Assembly (NCBI GenBank): GCA_025352965.1 | Contig: JANXRP010000128.1 | Coordinates: 1-33,777, forward strand | Direction: 5' to 3' | DNA from: Comamonadaceae bacterium | Lineage (GTDB): Bacteria; Pseudomonadota; Gammaproteobacteria; Burkholderiales; Burkholderiaceae_C | DNA length: 33,777 bases | Shown here: in pieces, positions 1 through 9,351 of the stretch | Layout of the letters: each line of letters starts with the position of its first letter | How positions within the stretch are numbered: position 1 is the stretch's first letter | Notes under the pieces: generated by a model | What the model was told of the DNA's origin: nothing | Database searches by the model: none | Seen by the model: only the letters and a program-made list of their open reading frames with translations | Translations under genes and position numbers: made by a program

Positions 1-1183
1 TGAGGCCGCCCCAATCTGCTCCGCGCGGATAGCTCCACCAGAGTTGCTGCCCTGTGGCCGTTTTGCCAAGCGCCGTGCCTGTGCGTGCAGCAACCGACTC
101 GTTGGCGTCATAGCTGCCATCTGTGGTTGCGCCGTACCAGATTTTGTTGATAACGCGTGCTTCCGCCCGATTAACGCAGCTTGTAGCGTCAGCGTTCGCT
201 CCCACCACACCATCGCCAGCAACGCCTGTGCAAAGCGCTGCTCTATCTTTTGCAGGATCGTAGTTGCAGGCAAACGGATCGAGTAAAAATCCAAGGCCTT
301 CCTTGTCGCAAGACTTGACGGCCAGTTTGTTGACTTCAGTCATTTTTGCTTTGAAATTGGCTGCAACAAACGCAGGGTCGGCTGAGGTGTAGCCAAGATC
401 CGCCTTCATCACCAATTGCGGATAAAAGGCGCTTGCGTTGAATTTACCTGTGCTAATGGCAGGCGCTGCACTCAAATAACCGTCGTAGAGTTCGGGGTAA
501 TCTTGTGCGATTTTCCAAACCTGACGTCCACCTGTCGAGTGCCCATCAAAGTAAGCAAATTTTTGTACTCGCCCGTAATAGAGCTGCACCAGCGCCTGTG
601 TTTTCAGTGCTTGTTCTACTAAGCTTCGGTACGAAAAATCGTGCAGCAAAGTTGTATTGAGCTTGCCATCAGGCAAGAAACGAAAGGAGCTGTTTTGCGA
701 CCAGCGCTGTCCTGCGTCTGTGGTGCCCGAGGCAAAGCCCATGCCCGCAATGATGGGCGCAGGGAACTTGCTACCGACTTCTTTTTCTTTGGATTGACCA
801 AAGCTGTCCGCATAAATGTGGTTGCCACCCACTGCACCGCCGCCACCATAGTTGCGGATACGTTCGTTCCAATTGGCGTGCGTGGGCAGCCATACTTCAA
901 TGCCAATGCCTGCTGATGTAGATCGCGCCTCCGCAGGACCGGGATTGCCAGGGCCCACCAAAATTTTGACCATGCATAAATCATTTGATAGCGTGACGGG
1001 TGCGCCCGAGTCAGAGACAAAAACTTTGTCACCTTTGGCGTAGGATTTAACCGCCACGACCGAGGTCAAGGCATCTGGCTTGAATGCTGTTTTAAGCTGG
1101 TCATCACACGCCAGCGGTGCGGCGAACGTGATGTGGCTGCAAGTTGCCAGCAGTGTGGCTATAAATAGATAAGTACGTTTCAT
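1..1183 (-). CDS. Tannase/feruloyl esterase family protein (3' end outside window)
   Basis: This open frame runs off the left edge after 394 codons, starting at ATG 1183. A Sec-type signal peptide (MKRTYLFIATLLATCSHITFA, cut near residue 21) predicts export. The family hydrolyses ester bonds of gallate or hydroxycinnamate esters. The nucleophile motif is visible as GHSTGGRQ, with Ser216 the expected catalytic serine; FDGHSTGGRQ and the following Cys-rich segment (CNYDPAKD, SCVNRAEA, INKIWYGATTDG) follow the family order. Two oddities: the residue before Ser216 is His where the family's disulfide-forming Cys usually sits, and the calcium-loop region reads CDKEGLGFLLDP rather than the usual CD-x-x-DG-x-x-DG pattern. 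The catalytic Asp and His lie beyond the window. An AAAGGG about 7 nt upstream may be a weak ribosome site. Family call is firm; substrate is unknown. Confidence 0.82.
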   Translation of the reverse strand, partial: MKRTYLFIATLLATCSHITFAAPLACDDQLKTAFKPDALTSVVAVKSYAKGDKVFVSDSGAPVTLSNDLCMVKILVGPGNPGPAEARSTSAGIGIEVWLPTHANWNERIRNYGGGGAVGGNHIYADSFGQSKEKEVGSKFPAPIIAGMGFASGTTDAGQRWSQNSSFRFLPDGKLNTTLLHDFSYRSLVEQALKTQALVQLYYGRVQKFAYFDGHSTGGRQVWKIAQDYPELYDGYLSAAPAISTGKFNASAFYPQLVMKADLGYTSADPAFVAANFKAKMTEVNKLAVKSCDKEGLGFLLDPFACNYDPAKDRAALCTGVAGDGVVGANADATSCVNRAEARVINKIWYGATTDGSYDANESVAARTGTALGKTATGQQLWWSYPRGADWGGL

Positions 1184-1219
1184 AGGATGCCCTTTCAAAA
1201 AACGAAATAAAAACCAAAT

Positions 1220-2044
1220 TTAAGCTGCCCACTTAACCAAACCCGAGTACGCAGTCGCCAACACAACAACTCCAAACCCAATCCGATACCACGCAAACAC
1301 CACAAAGCTGTGCGTGGCAATGTATTTGAGCAGCCAGCGCACACAGACCCAAGCACTTAAAAATGAGAATAGCAAACCCACGGTAAACATGGGCGCATCT
1401 GTTACTGATAGCAAGGCGCGCTCTTTGTAAAGGCTGTACGCGCCTGCACCAATGAGTGTGGGAATGGCGAGGTAGAACGAAAAATCCGTTGCCGCTTTGC
1501 GCGAGAGCCCCAAGAGCATCCCACCAATAATGGTTGCGCCGCTGCGGCTGGTACCTGGAATCATGGCGAGGCACTGCACGAGACCGATTTTGAGTGCGAG
1601 GAGGGGGGTCATGCCTTCGACAGTTGAAGTCACCTCAAAGCGCTTGTCGCGCTTTTCGACCCACAAAATAATCAGACCACCCAAAATAAACGTTGTCGCC
1701 ACCACCACGGGCGTAAACAAATGCGCCTTAATATATTTGCCAAACAAGAGCCCGAGCACCACGGCAGGCACAAAAGCAATCAGTACATTAAGCGCAAAGC
1801 CACGGCTGGCTTGGCTTGTGGGTAAGGTCACGAGTGTGTCTTTAATCTTTTGCCAATACACCATGATGACCGCAAAGATGGCGCCCGTTTGAATGGCAAT
1901 GTCAAACATCTTGGCTTTGTCGTCATCAAACCCCAAGAGTGCGCCCGCCAGGATGAGATGTCCCGTGCTGGATATGGGAAGAAACTCGGTGAGTCCTTCA
2001 ACAATGCCCATGAGGGCGGCTTTGAGTAAGAGCGTAATGTCCAT
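1220..2044 (-). CDS. uppP: Undecaprenyl-diphosphatase UppP/BacA
   Basis: Integral membrane enzyme that dephosphorylates undecaprenyl pyrophosphate to recycle the lipid carrier for peptidoglycan and other envelope polymers; overproduction gives bacitracin resistance in relatives. The 274-residue protein has the usual length and both signature blocks: [14 protein letters not shown] (residues 16-29, with Glu16, Glu20 and His29) and PGTSRSGAT (163-171, with Arg167). Multiple hydrophobic helices cover the rest. It lies 12 nt after parC on the same strand and is probably the last gene of the parE-LT-parC-uppP transcript. No clear Shine-Dalgarno precedes ATG 2044, so coupling to parC translation is plausible. 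Confidence 0.95.
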   Translation of the reverse strand: MDITLLLKAALMGIVEGLTEFLPISSTGHLILAGALLGFDDDKAKMFDIAIQTGAIFAVIMVYWQKIKDTLVTLPTSQASRGFALNVLIAFVPAVVLGLLFGKYIKAHLFTPVVVATTFILGGLIILWVEKRDKRFEVTSTVEGMTPLLALKIGLVQCLAMIPGTSRSGATIIGGMLLGLSRKAATDFSFYLAIPTLIGAGAYSLYKERALLSVTDAPMFTVGLLFSFLSAWVCVRWLLKYIATHSFVVFAWYRIGFGVVVLATAYSGLVKWAA

Positions 2045-2056
2045 GACTGCTAGTGA

Positions 2057-4456
2057 TTAAAGGGCTTTCAATCCTGTAATTTTGAATCCTACATCCAAAA
2101 CCTTGCCTTTGCGACCGCGCGGCGCGGCGGTCATGGCAATCATTTTGTGATCGAGTTTTTCTGTTTTTTCTTTGCCGCCGCGCCCTGCGCCATACAGCAT
2201 GGCAGATGCGCCTTGGACTATGGCAATCGCACCAACCAGCGCGTCTTTGCTGTCCACATCCATCAGCATCAGGCCGCGTCCACCGCCTGCCATTTGGCGC
2301 AAGTCGGTGAGCGCAAAGCTAAGCAAGCGCCCCTCGCGCGAGCCACAGACCACTTGCCTTGCGGGGCTGGGTGGCTGGGAAGCCACAGCGGATGCGGCTT
2401 GTGGCATGGGTGCAATGTGGGTGGGTGCGTTTAACGTTTCGCCCTTCCCGCCATGCTCGCCCAAGCTCACAAAGGCCTTGCCCGCTTTTTGGCGCGAAAC
2501 CATGTTGGCTACGCTGGCGTAAAAACCGTAGCCGCCACTGCTCGATAGCAGCAGTTGCTCTTCCACAGCACCCGCAAAGTAATACTGTGCCTGCGTGCCT
2601 GCTTCTAGTTCGATGAGACTAGAAATCGGCTGGCCGTCACCCCGACCGCCTGGCAGTGCAGACACTGCGACTGAGTAGACGCGGACGCCTCCACTAGCCC
2701 CATTGCTGTTCGCTGTGCCAAAGACAATCAACGCGTCAATCGAGCGGCATTCGAACGTCGCGTGCAGCGCATCGCCTGCCTTAAACGTGAGCGTGCTTTT
2801 GTCCACGCCGTGCGCTTTTTGCGTGCGTACCCAGCCTTTATCCGACACGATCACAGTCATGGGCTCATCGACAATTTTGATCTCTAACGTGACACGTTTT
2901 TCTTCTTGAATCAAAGTGCGCCTTGCGTCAGTAAACACTTTTGCATCCGCTTCAATTTCTTTAATCATGAGGCGCCTAAGGGCGGCGGGGCTATTCAAAA
3001 TCTCTTCTAATTTGCCTTGCTCGGTACGCAGCTGGGACAGCTCTTGCTCAATCTTGATGGCTTCTAATCGCGCGAGTTGGCGTAGACGAATTTCTAAGAT
3101 GTCCTCAGCCTGTCGATCCGATAGTTTGAAGCGTGCAATCAAGGCCGCCTTGGGTTCATCCGATTGACGAATGATGGCAATCACTTCGTCAATATTGAGC
3201 AGCACCAATTGCCGCCCCTCCAAAATATGAATGCGCTCCAAGACCTTGCCCAAGCGGTGTTTACTGCGCCGCTCAATGGTTTGCGCGCGGAACATCACCC
3301 ACTCGTTTAGCATCTGGCGCAGACTCTTTTGTATCGGCCTGCCGTCAATGCCAATGGCCGTCATGTTGATGCTGGACGAGGTCTCCAGCGATGTGTGCGC
3401 CAGCAGTGTCGTAATCAAATCTTGCTGTTCCACGCGAGAGCTTTTGGGCTCAATCACGATGCGTACCATCGCGTCTTTGTTCGACTCGTCACGCACGGTA
3501 TCGACGACTGCAAGGAACGTGGCTTTGAGTTGCACTTGCTCTGCGAGTAGCGCTTTCTTGCCCGCCTTGACTTTGGGGTTGCTAATCTCTTCAATCTCGC
3601 CTAGCACGCTGGCGGTGCTGACCCCAGGTGGCAGCTCGTCAATCACCAATTGCCACTGACCACGCGCCAAGTCTTCGATGTGCCAACGCGCCCGCACTTT
3701 GAGCGAACCGCGTCCTGTTTTGTAGGCCGCTGCTATGTCAGCAGTGCTACTGATGATTTGTCCGCCGCTGGGGTAATCGGGCGCAGGAAGAATAGCAAAT
3801 AGCTCATCGTCCGAGAGTTGCGGGTTTTTAATAAGCGCCACGCAAGCGCTGGCAACTTCGCCCAAGTTGTGACTTGGGATTTCGGTCGCCAAGCCCACGG
3901 CAATGCCGCTTGCGCCGTTCAGCAAATTAAACGGCAAACGTGCAGGTAGCTGGCGCGGCTCTTCGGTTGAGCCGTCGTAATTGGGCACAAAGTCCACCGT
4001 GCCCATGTCGATTTCATCCATCAGCAGTGTTGTGATTTTGCTGAGCCGTGCCTCGGTGTAGCGCATAGCAGCAGCGTTGTCACCGTCGCGCGAACCAAAG
4101 TTGCCTTGACCATCCACCAGCGGATAGCGCTGCGAAAAATCTTGCGCCATGCGCACCATCGCGTCATACGCGGCTTGGTCACCGTGCGGGTGAAAGCGAC
4201 CCAGTACATCGCCCACCACGCGAGCGGACTTGACGGGACGCGCACCTGTATTTCCACTCAAACCACCAAAGCCAAGCCCCATGCGCGACATCGAATACAA
4301 AATGCGGCGCTGCACGGGCTTTTGTCCATCGCACACATCAGGCAGGGCGCGGCCTTTAACGACGCTAAGTGCGTATTCCAAATAGGCTTGCTGGGCGTAG
4401 TGCGCGAGCTCTAGCGATTCGCCGTCAGGCTCAATGGTGATGATGTTGTCTTGCAT
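2057..4456 (-). CDS. parC: DNA topoisomerase IV subunit A
   Basis: ATP-dependent decatenation of daughter chromosomes, as ParC2ParE2. The 799-residue protein has the winged-helix/tower breakage-reunion domain (about residues 30-500) and a C-terminal beta-pinwheel domain (about 530-799). The catalytic tyrosine is in [10 protein letters not shown], Tyr133. The isoleucine region [13 protein letters not shown] is intact. The quinolone-resistance-determining region reads [12 protein letters not shown] (residues 89-100): Gln94 occupies the place of E. coli Ser80, and Asp98 that of Glu84. The degenerate CTD box GRGGKEK near 760, in place of the GyrA box QRRGGKG, favours ParC over GyrA, as does the adjacent parE. 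Transcribed after the transglycosylase with a 24-nt gap. Confidence 0.95.
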   Translation of the reverse strand: MQDNIITIEPDGESLELAHYAQQAYLEYALSVVKGRALPDVCDGQKPVQRRILYSMSRMGLGFGGLSGNTGARPVKSARVVGDVLGRFHPHGDQAAYDAMVRMAQDFSQRYPLVDGQGNFGSRDGDNAAAMRYTEARLSKITTLLMDEIDMGTVDFVPNYDGSTEEPRQLPARLPFNLLNGASGIAVGLATEIPSHNLGEVASACVALIKNPQLSDDELFAILPAPDYPSGGQIISSTADIAAAYKTGRGSLKVRARWHIEDLARGQWQLVIDELPPGVSTASVLGEIEEISNPKVKAGKKALLAEQVQLKATFLAVVDTVRDESNKDAMVRIVIEPKSSRVEQQDLITTLLAHTSLETSSSINMTAIGIDGRPIQKSLRQMLNEWVMFRAQTIERRSKHRLGKVLERIHILEGRQLVLLNIDEVIAIIRQSDEPKAALIARFKLSDRQAEDILEIRLRQLARLEAIKIEQELSQLRTEQGKLEEILNSPAALRRLMIKEIEADAKVFTDARRTLIQEEKRVTLEIKIVDEPMTVIVSDKGWVRTQKAHGVDKSTLTFKAGDALHATFECRSIDALIVFGTANSNGASGGVRVYSVAVSALPGGRGDGQPISSLIELEAGTQAQYYFAGAVEEQLLLSSSGGYGFYASVANMVSRQKAGKAFVSLGEHGGKGETLNAPTHIAPMPQAASAVASQPPSPARQVVCGSREGRLLSFALTDLRQMAGGGRGLMLMDVDSKDALVGAIAIVQGASAMLYGAGRGGKEKTEKLDHKMIAMTAAPRGRKGKVLDVGFKITGLKAL

Positions 4457-4480
4457 ATCGTGTTTTGATGGTTTGAGTTT

Positions 4481-5335
4481 TTATTTGAGCGGCAGTCCAT
4501 TTGCCCGCCCTTTGGTAGGCCGCAGTGGGTCTGGCCCTGCGGGCGGTTTGGGCTGAGGAGCCACGATGGGCGGGGCTTGCACAGGAGGTGGCGGTGGCTT
4601 GAGCGCCGCGTACATCTGCGTGACCGTCTTCACGTAGTTTTGCGTCTCGGGATAGTTGGGGATTTTGTTGCCCGCTTTTTGCACCGCGCCTTCGCCCGCG
4701 TTGTAGGCGGCCAGCGCCAAGTCGAGCTGACCTTTAAAGAGCGTCAGCAGATCGCGCAGATAGTGTGAGCCCGCATGGATATTGGTATACGGATCGAATA
4801 ACTTTTGCTGTTGCGATGTGCGTCTGTCACCCTGTACGCCGTATCTGGCGGCGGTTTCAGGGATGAGCTGCATGAGTCCCAGCGCACCTTTGGGCGAAAT
4901 GGCGGTGACATTAAAGCCAGACTCGGCGGCAATCAAAGCTTGCAACAATTCGACATCAAGCAGGTATTTGTGCGCAGCGGCTTGCATGTGCGGCTTGATA
5001 TTTTTGAGGACTTGTGATGACTCAAAAAACGCCGCAAGCTTAGGGGAAAGCGGGGAAATAGAGGGGGGAGCAGGCGAACAATTGAGATTAGCGCCAAACA
5101 ATTGGGGTCGGGTGCAGGTAGCCGCTGGCGACGATTCGTCACCTGAGCCCAATTGGCTTGGCGCGGGTTCTGGCGAAATCTCTTTTGAGAACAACTCATA
5201 CCGAGCGTCTTCTTTAGTTGCCGAAAAATGCCCCACACCCTTGTCGTCGATAAAGCCCCAAATTTCGGCGTGAGCTGCGCACACCCCTAGCCAAAGAGCA
5301 AAACACGCGGCGAAAAGCTTAAACATCAATCTCAA
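4481..5335 (-). CDS. Periplasmic lytic transglycosylase (SLT domain)
   Basis: Cleaves the MurNAc-GlcNAc bond of peptidoglycan, forming 1,6-anhydro-MurNAc ends. The 284 residues start with a signal peptide (about 1-23, cut after AAHA). A short DUF4124-like segment (EIWGFIDDKGVGHFS) follows, then a low-complexity linker, then the SLT domain (about 115-235). Seen there: the catalytic glutamate in AAESGFN (Glu138), GALGLMQLIPETA, and LALAAYNAGEGAV. The C-terminal 40 residues are proline-rich. It overlaps the end of parE by 17 nt and precedes parC by 24 nt, so it is built into the topoisomerase IV operon; I infer this reflects shared transcription rather than a known shared process. Confidence 0.9.
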   Translation of the reverse strand: MRLMFKLFAACFALWLGVCAAHAEIWGFIDDKGVGHFSATKEDARYELFSKEISPEPAPSQLGSGDESSPAATCTRPQLFGANLNCSPAPPSISPLSPKLAAFFESSQVLKNIKPHMQAAAHKYLLDVELLQALIAAESGFNVTAISPKGALGLMQLIPETAARYGVQGDRRTSQQQKLFDPYTNIHAGSHYLRDLLTLFKGQLDLALAAYNAGEGAVQKAGNKIPNYPETQNYVKTVTQMYAALKPPPPPVQAPPIVAPQPKPPAGPDPLRPTKGRANGLPLK

Positions 5336-7319
5336 TCCCGTCGCCGTGAATCTCCATCAGCTCGCGCCTAGATGCCGCTTCGCCCTTGCCCATCAGCTTG
5401 GTCATTTGCACATGCGTTTGCGCTAAATCCAATGCGCTCCATTTCACGGGCAGCAATCGCCGCGTGTCGGGGTTGAGCGTGGTGTCCCACAGTTGCTCGG
5501 CGTTCATTTCACCCAAACCTTTGAAGCGGCTAATCTGGCAGCGCTCACGAGCGACACCATCCTTGGCGGCCTTATCCAGCAAGGCTTGCAGCTCGCCGTC
5601 GTCTAGCGCGTAGAGTTTGCTGGCGGGTTTTTTGCCGCGTGCTGGCACGTCTAGCCTAAACAGCGGCGGACGGGCGATGTAGATGTGACCTGTCTCAATT
5701 AGTTTGGGAAAGTGCTTGAGGAATAGCGTGAGCAAGAGCACCTGAATGTGCGAGCCGTCCACGTCCGCGTCCGACAAGATGCAAATCTTGCCGTAGCGCA
5801 GACCGCTAAGGTCAGGGCTATCGTTTTCGCCATGTGGATCAACGCCAATGGCGACCGAAATGTCGTGAATTTCGTTATTGGCAAAGAGGCGGTCGCGCTC
5901 CACTTCCCAAGTGTTGAGCACCTTGCCGCGCAGGGGCAGCACGGCTTGTGACTCCTTATCGCGCCCCATTTTTGCGGAGCCGCCCGCAGAGTCTCCCTCG
6001 ACTAAAAACACCTCGTTGTGTGTGATGTCGCGGCTTTCGCAGTCGGTTAGTTTGCCAGGCAGCACAGCTACACCCGAGCCTTTGCGCTTTTCCACTTTTT
6101 GTCCTGCGCGTTGACGGGCTTGGGCTGCAGAAATCGCTAGCTCGGCGAGTTTTTTACCCCAATCGACGTGCGAGTTGAGCCATAACTCTAAGCTGGGGCG
6201 CACGTAGTTGGAAACCAATTTGAGCGCATCGCGCGAGTTCAGGCGCTCTTTAATTTGCCCTTGGAATTGCGGATCGAGCACCTTGGCAGAGAGCACATAA
6301 CTGGCGCGGGCGAATACGTCCTCACTCAGTAGCTTCACGCCCTTGGGCAGGAGCGCGTGCATCTCGATAAAGCTTTTGACCGCTTGAAACAGACCATCGC
6401 GCAGCCCGCTTTCGTGTGTGCCGCCAGCGGTGGTCGGGATGAGATTGACGTAGCTCTCGCGCATCACAGCGCCGTCCGCTGTAAATGCCACCGCCCACGC
6501 CGCACCCTCACCTTCGGCAAAGCCCGTGTCTTCGACTTCTTTGCCCGCTTTGGTAAATTGCTCGCCTTCAAATAGCGGAATCACAGGATCAGCCGCCAAG
6601 CTTTGCGTGAGGTAGTCGGTAAGGCCGCCCTTGTATTGCCATATGGTGGTTTGCTCTGCTTTGTCTTTTGCTTTTTCGTTCACCAGCGTGACGATCACGC
6701 CTGACATCAGTACCGCTTTGGAGCGCAGCAAGTGCGTGAGCTCGGACAGCGGAAAGTGAGGTGAATCGAAATACTTGGCGTCAGGCCACACGCGCACAAC
6801 CGTACCTTGCTTCTTGTCGCCTGCCTGCAAAGCGTGCTGGGTAAGGGGTTCAATCACATCGCCTGCCGCAAACACCAAGCGTGCGACTTTGCCATCGCGG
6901 TGCGATGAAACTTCTAGCCGTGTGGCCAGTGCATTGGTTACGCTCACGCCCACACCGTGCAGGCCGCCTGCAAAGCTGTACGCGCCGCCCGAGCCTTTGT
7001 CGAACTTGCCGCCCGCATGCAATTGGGTAAACACAATTTGCATCACGGGCAGACCTTCGCCCTCGTGAATACCGTGTGGGATGCCGCGCCCGTCGTCTTC
7101 CACGCTCACCGAGCCGTCCGTGTGCAAGGTCAAAGTGATGCGCTTGCCAAAGCCCGCCAGCGCTTCGTCGGCAGCGTTGTCCAGTACTTCTTGGATCATG
7201 TGTAGCGGGTGGTCAGTGCGCGTGTACATGCCAGGGCGCTGCTTGACGGGCTCTAAGCCTTTTAAGACGCGGATGGAGTCTTCGGAGTAATCTTTTGTGG
7301 TGTTTGCTGGTTTTGCCAT
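5319..7319 (-). CDS. parE: DNA topoisomerase IV subunit B
   Basis: ATPase subunit of topoisomerase IV. From ATG 7319 the protein has 666 residues. The GHKL ATPase domain carries EVLDNAADEA, DDGRGIP and GGLHGVGVSVTNALA. The transducer follows, and the TOPRIM domain shows LVEGDSAGGSAKMGRD and ILSDADVDGSHI. FKGLGEMNAEQLWDTTL marks the C-terminal end. A TTG three codons upstream (7328) is in frame, but ATG 7319 is preferred because MAK leads directly into the conserved KDYSEDSIRVLKGLEPV. No Shine-Dalgarno is present; an AATAAT hexamer lies 8 nt upstream on this strand (7333-7328), fitting a leaderless or near-leaderless start. Only 16 nt separate it from the divergent glycosyltransferase gene. 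Confidence 0.96.
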   Translation of the reverse strand: MAKPANTTKDYSEDSIRVLKGLEPVKQRPGMYTRTDHPLHMIQEVLDNAADEALAGFGKRITLTLHTDGSVSVEDDGRGIPHGIHEGEGLPVMQIVFTQLHAGGKFDKGSGGAYSFAGGLHGVGVSVTNALATRLEVSSHRDGKVARLVFAAGDVIEPLTQHALQAGDKKQGTVVRVWPDAKYFDSPHFPLSELTHLLRSKAVLMSGVIVTLVNEKAKDKAEQTTIWQYKGGLTDYLTQSLAADPVIPLFEGEQFTKAGKEVEDTGFAEGEGAAWAVAFTADGAVMRESYVNLIPTTAGGTHESGLRDGLFQAVKSFIEMHALLPKGVKLLSEDVFARASYVLSAKVLDPQFQGQIKERLNSRDALKLVSNYVRPSLELWLNSHVDWGKKLAELAISAAQARQRAGQKVEKRKGSGVAVLPGKLTDCESRDITHNEVFLVEGDSAGGSAKMGRDKESQAVLPLRGKVLNTWEVERDRLFANNEIHDISVAIGVDPHGENDSPDLSGLRYGKICILSDADVDGSHIQVLLLTLFLKHFPKLIETGHIYIARPPLFRLDVPARGKKPASKLYALDDGELQALLDKAAKDGVARERCQISRFKGLGEMNAEQLWDTTLNPDTRRLLPVKWSALDLAQTHVQMTKLMGKGEAASRRELMEIHGDGIEIDV

Positions 7320-7323
7320 AAGC

Positions 7324-7333
7324 GACAATTATT
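7324..7333. promoter_or_regulatory. Overlapping divergent -10 boxes, parE / GT41 gene
   Basis: On the plus strand GACAAT (7324-7329, 4/6 match to TATAAT) ends 6 nt before ATG 7336. On the minus strand AATAAT (7333-7328, 5/6 match) ends 8 nt before parE ATG 7319. Neither gene has a Shine-Dalgarno. With a start site about 7 nt past the hexamer, both messages would begin at or very near the start codon. Convincing -35 boxes are not visible, so this is an inference from spacing. Confidence 0.45.
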
Positions 7334-7335
7334 TC

Positions 7336-9027
7336 ATGATTGACCGCGAAGCCACCGTAGCCGCTCTTTTATTAAATTACGACCACAACCCTCAGGAGGG
7401 GCTGCTGGTGTATCGCCGCGCGATCGCGTCGGGTTTGCGCGGCATTGCTAACAATCCCGATGTACATGTCAATCTGGCGCTGTACCTGATGGCACTTGGC
7501 GAGTCGGTAGAAGCCGAGGCGACGTTTCGCAAAGCGCTGGATCTTGCACCTGCGCACATCGCTAGCCTCTACAACTTGGGTTATTTGCTCTATACGCAGC
7601 ATCGCGCATCAGAGGCGGCGTCTATTTTTCGGCAAGTGTTGGCGTTAGATCCCGCGCACGTGAATGCGATGATTAATTTAGCGAATAGTCTGCAAAGCCT
7701 TATGCAGCGTGACTTAGCGCAGGGGCTGATGCGACAAGCTCAGTTACTTGCGCCCGATAACTATTTGCCAGCTTCTTTTGAGTTGTTTGAATCGACTTAT
7801 GACACCAGCAGCACCGATGCCACGATTTTTACGAAAGCCAAACACGCGGCCGATTTGCGCTGCGCGGGTTTTCAAACGCCCATACAAATGCAGATAAAAA
7901 AGCCTTGGTATCAAGGTGAGCGCCCACTGCAAGTTGGGTTTGTCTCGGGTGATTTCAAAATGCATCCTGTGGGGTTTTTCTTGCAAGACTGGTTGCCCTT
8001 TGTGGATAAAAGCCGTTTAACGCTACATGCGTTTTCAATGCTGGAGGTGGATGACGCGGTTGCACAAAAGCTACGGGCACAATTTGCCACGTGGCAGTCG
8101 GTCGCGCGAATGGGCGACGAGGAAGTGCAGGCACTTACGGCAAAGCTGGGCATCGATTTGCTGATTGATCTGTCGGGGCATACCGATATGAATCGCTTGC
8201 CGCTCTTTGCCTGCCGCGCCGCGCCCGTGCAAATATCGTGGCTTGGCTGGTACGCCACGACGGGCGTGGCCAATATGGATTATTTCTTGACCGACCGCAT
8301 TAGCAGCCCAGAGTCGTCCGCCGCACACCATTCTGAGCGCTTGCTTTATTTGCCAACTACGCGGCTGTGTCTGTGTGAGCCGATTTTTGCGCCCCCAGTC
8401 AGTCCGCTACCCGCATTGCAAAACAAGCGTATTACTTTTGGCTCGCTGCAATCTTTGCTCAAAATTACCGATGCCACGCTCCATTTGTGGCGGCGGGTGC
8501 TGGAGCGAACGCCAAGTGCGCACTTGCACATCCGCTGTACACAGCTTGGACAAGCTGAGATGGTGGCGCTGTTTGAGCAGCGGCTGAGGGACTTTGAGTT
8601 GCCGCTTGCGCGAATTGAGCTTTTATCGCCAGTTTCCTATGCGGCGTACCTTGAAAGTTATCAAAGCATCGATTTGATGTTGGACACGATTCCGTTCTCT
8701 GGCGGTACCACCACTGCCGAGGCACTCTGGATGGGCGTGCCCACGCTGACTTTGCTTGGGAACACGCTGATTGCGCGGCAAGGCGCTAGTTTGATGTCTA
8801 CAGCAGGGCTTGCGGATTGGGTTGCGGACTCGGAGGAGGACTACGTGGCTAAGGCGCTGTATTGGAGCGGGCATTTGGATGAGCTGGCTGAGCTTCGGGC
8901 AGGCCTTCGAGAAGCGGTGCGTGCCAGCCCTTTGTTTGATAGTCCGCGTTTTGCCCGCGCTTTTACCGAGGCTATCGAGTCAGCGTACAATGCAAACCTT
9001 CTTTTACAACCCTTGAGGGATATATGA
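7336..9027 (+). CDS. TPR protein with GT41 (O-GlcNAc transferase/SPINDLY-like) domain
   Basis: Predicted cytoplasmic protein glycosyltransferase. The 563 residues begin with about three TPRs (residues 35-150), ending in the consensus [18 protein letters not shown]. The C-terminal GT41 catalytic domain (about 195-550) shows [11 protein letters not shown] (201-211, His210 in the position of the OGT active-site His), [11 protein letters not shown] (His282), [19 protein letters not shown] (Lys376) and [18 protein letters not shown] (450-467), the nucleotide-sugar site. Family members transfer GlcNAc or other sugars to Ser/Thr of proteins; the target here is unknown. ATG 7336 is preferred over an in-frame GTG at 7297, which would run through the parE start. 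The stop overlaps the acpP start in ATGA (9024-9027), so the two are probably translationally coupled. Confidence 0.88.
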   Translation: MIDREATVAALLLNYDHNPQEGLLVYRRAIASGLRGIANNPDVHVNLALYLMALGESVEAEATFRKALDLAPAHIASLYNLGYLLYTQHRASEAASIFRQVLALDPAHVNAMINLANSLQSLMQRDLAQGLMRQAQLLAPDNYLPASFELFESTYDTSSTDATIFTKAKHAADLRCAGFQTPIQMQIKKPWYQGERPLQVGFVSGDFKMHPVGFFLQDWLPFVDKSRLTLHAFSMLEVDDAVAQKLRAQFATWQSVARMGDEEVQALTAKLGIDLLIDLSGHTDMNRLPLFACRAAPVQISWLGWYATTGVANMDYFLTDRISSPESSAAHHSERLLYLPTTRLCLCEPIFAPPVSPLPALQNKRITFGSLQSLLKITDATLHLWRRVLERTPSAHLHIRCTQLGQAEMVALFEQRLRDFELPLARIELLSPVSYAAYLESYQSIDLMLDTIPFSGGTTTAEALWMGVPTLTLLGNTLIARQGASLMSTAGLADWVADSEEDYVAKALYWSGHLDELAELRAGLREAVRASPLFDSPRFARAFTEAIESAYNANLLLQPLRDI

Positions 9028-9263
9028 GCGATATCGAAACCCGTGTCAAAAAAATCATTGCCGAGCAACTTGGCGTGGAAGAGTCTGCTGTGACCAACGA
9101 AAAAGCCTTTGTGGCTGACTTGGGCGCTGACTCACTAGACACAGTGGAATTGGTCATGGCCTTGGAAGACGCGTTTGGTATTGAGATTCCTGATGAAGAC
9201 GCAGAGAAGATCACGACCGTGCAAAACGCGGTTGACTACGCCAGCACCCACAGCAAGGCTTAA
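9024..9263 (+). CDS. acpP: Acyl carrier protein
   Basis: Carries acyl intermediates of type II fatty acid synthesis on a 4'-phosphopantetheine arm attached to Ser37 in the DSLD motif ([15 protein letters not shown]). The protein has 79 residues, the usual length, strongly acidic, with the canonical ends [18 protein letters not shown] and [16 protein letters not shown] 5 nt before the ATG gives a good ribosome site inside the end of the GT41 gene, with which it overlaps by 4 nt. In most bacteria acpP follows fabG; here the gene before it is a glycosyltransferase and fabD/fabG are not in the window. A strong terminator follows directly and separates it from fabF, its usual partner. Confidence 0.97.
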   Translation: MSDIETRVKKIIAEQLGVEESAVTNEKAFVADLGADSLDTVELVMALEDAFGIEIPDEDAEKITTVQNAVDYASTHSKA

Positions 9264-9284
9264 GCCTTCGGTTAATCAAATTTA

Positions 9285-9319
9285 AAAAAGCCTGATCCTT
9301 GAACAAGGTCAGGCTTTTT
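9285..9319 (+). terminator. Rho-independent terminator after acpP
   Basis: AAAAAGCCTGA (9285-9295) pairs perfectly with TCAGGCTTTTT (9309-9319). Inside, CCTT pairs with AAGG around a GAAC loop, with a single unpaired T. The run of five T closes the plus-strand side, and the A-rich start lets it work on either strand. It would end most transcripts leaving acpP and so uncouple acpP levels from fabF. Confidence 0.88.
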
Positions 9320-9351
9320 GTCGTTGCTAGTTGTGAATTGGAGAAGTGAGT

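Noticed and set aside
44-1043. Several short plus- and minus-strand frames at the left edge
   Set aside because: All lie inside the tannase-family frame that starts at 1183 and is open to the edge, which has a signal peptide and family motifs.
1184-1219. Terminator after uppP
   Set aside because: T-rich on the minus strand but no GC stem precedes the T-runs.
3231-3659. Plus-strand frame within parC
   Set aside because: Ser/Arg/Leu-rich shadow with no motif; parC is continuous and well conserved on the other strand.
7297-7335. GTG start for the GT41 gene inside parE
   Set aside because: It would run through the parE start codon and adds nothing recognisable; ATG 7336 has the -10-like box at the right distance.
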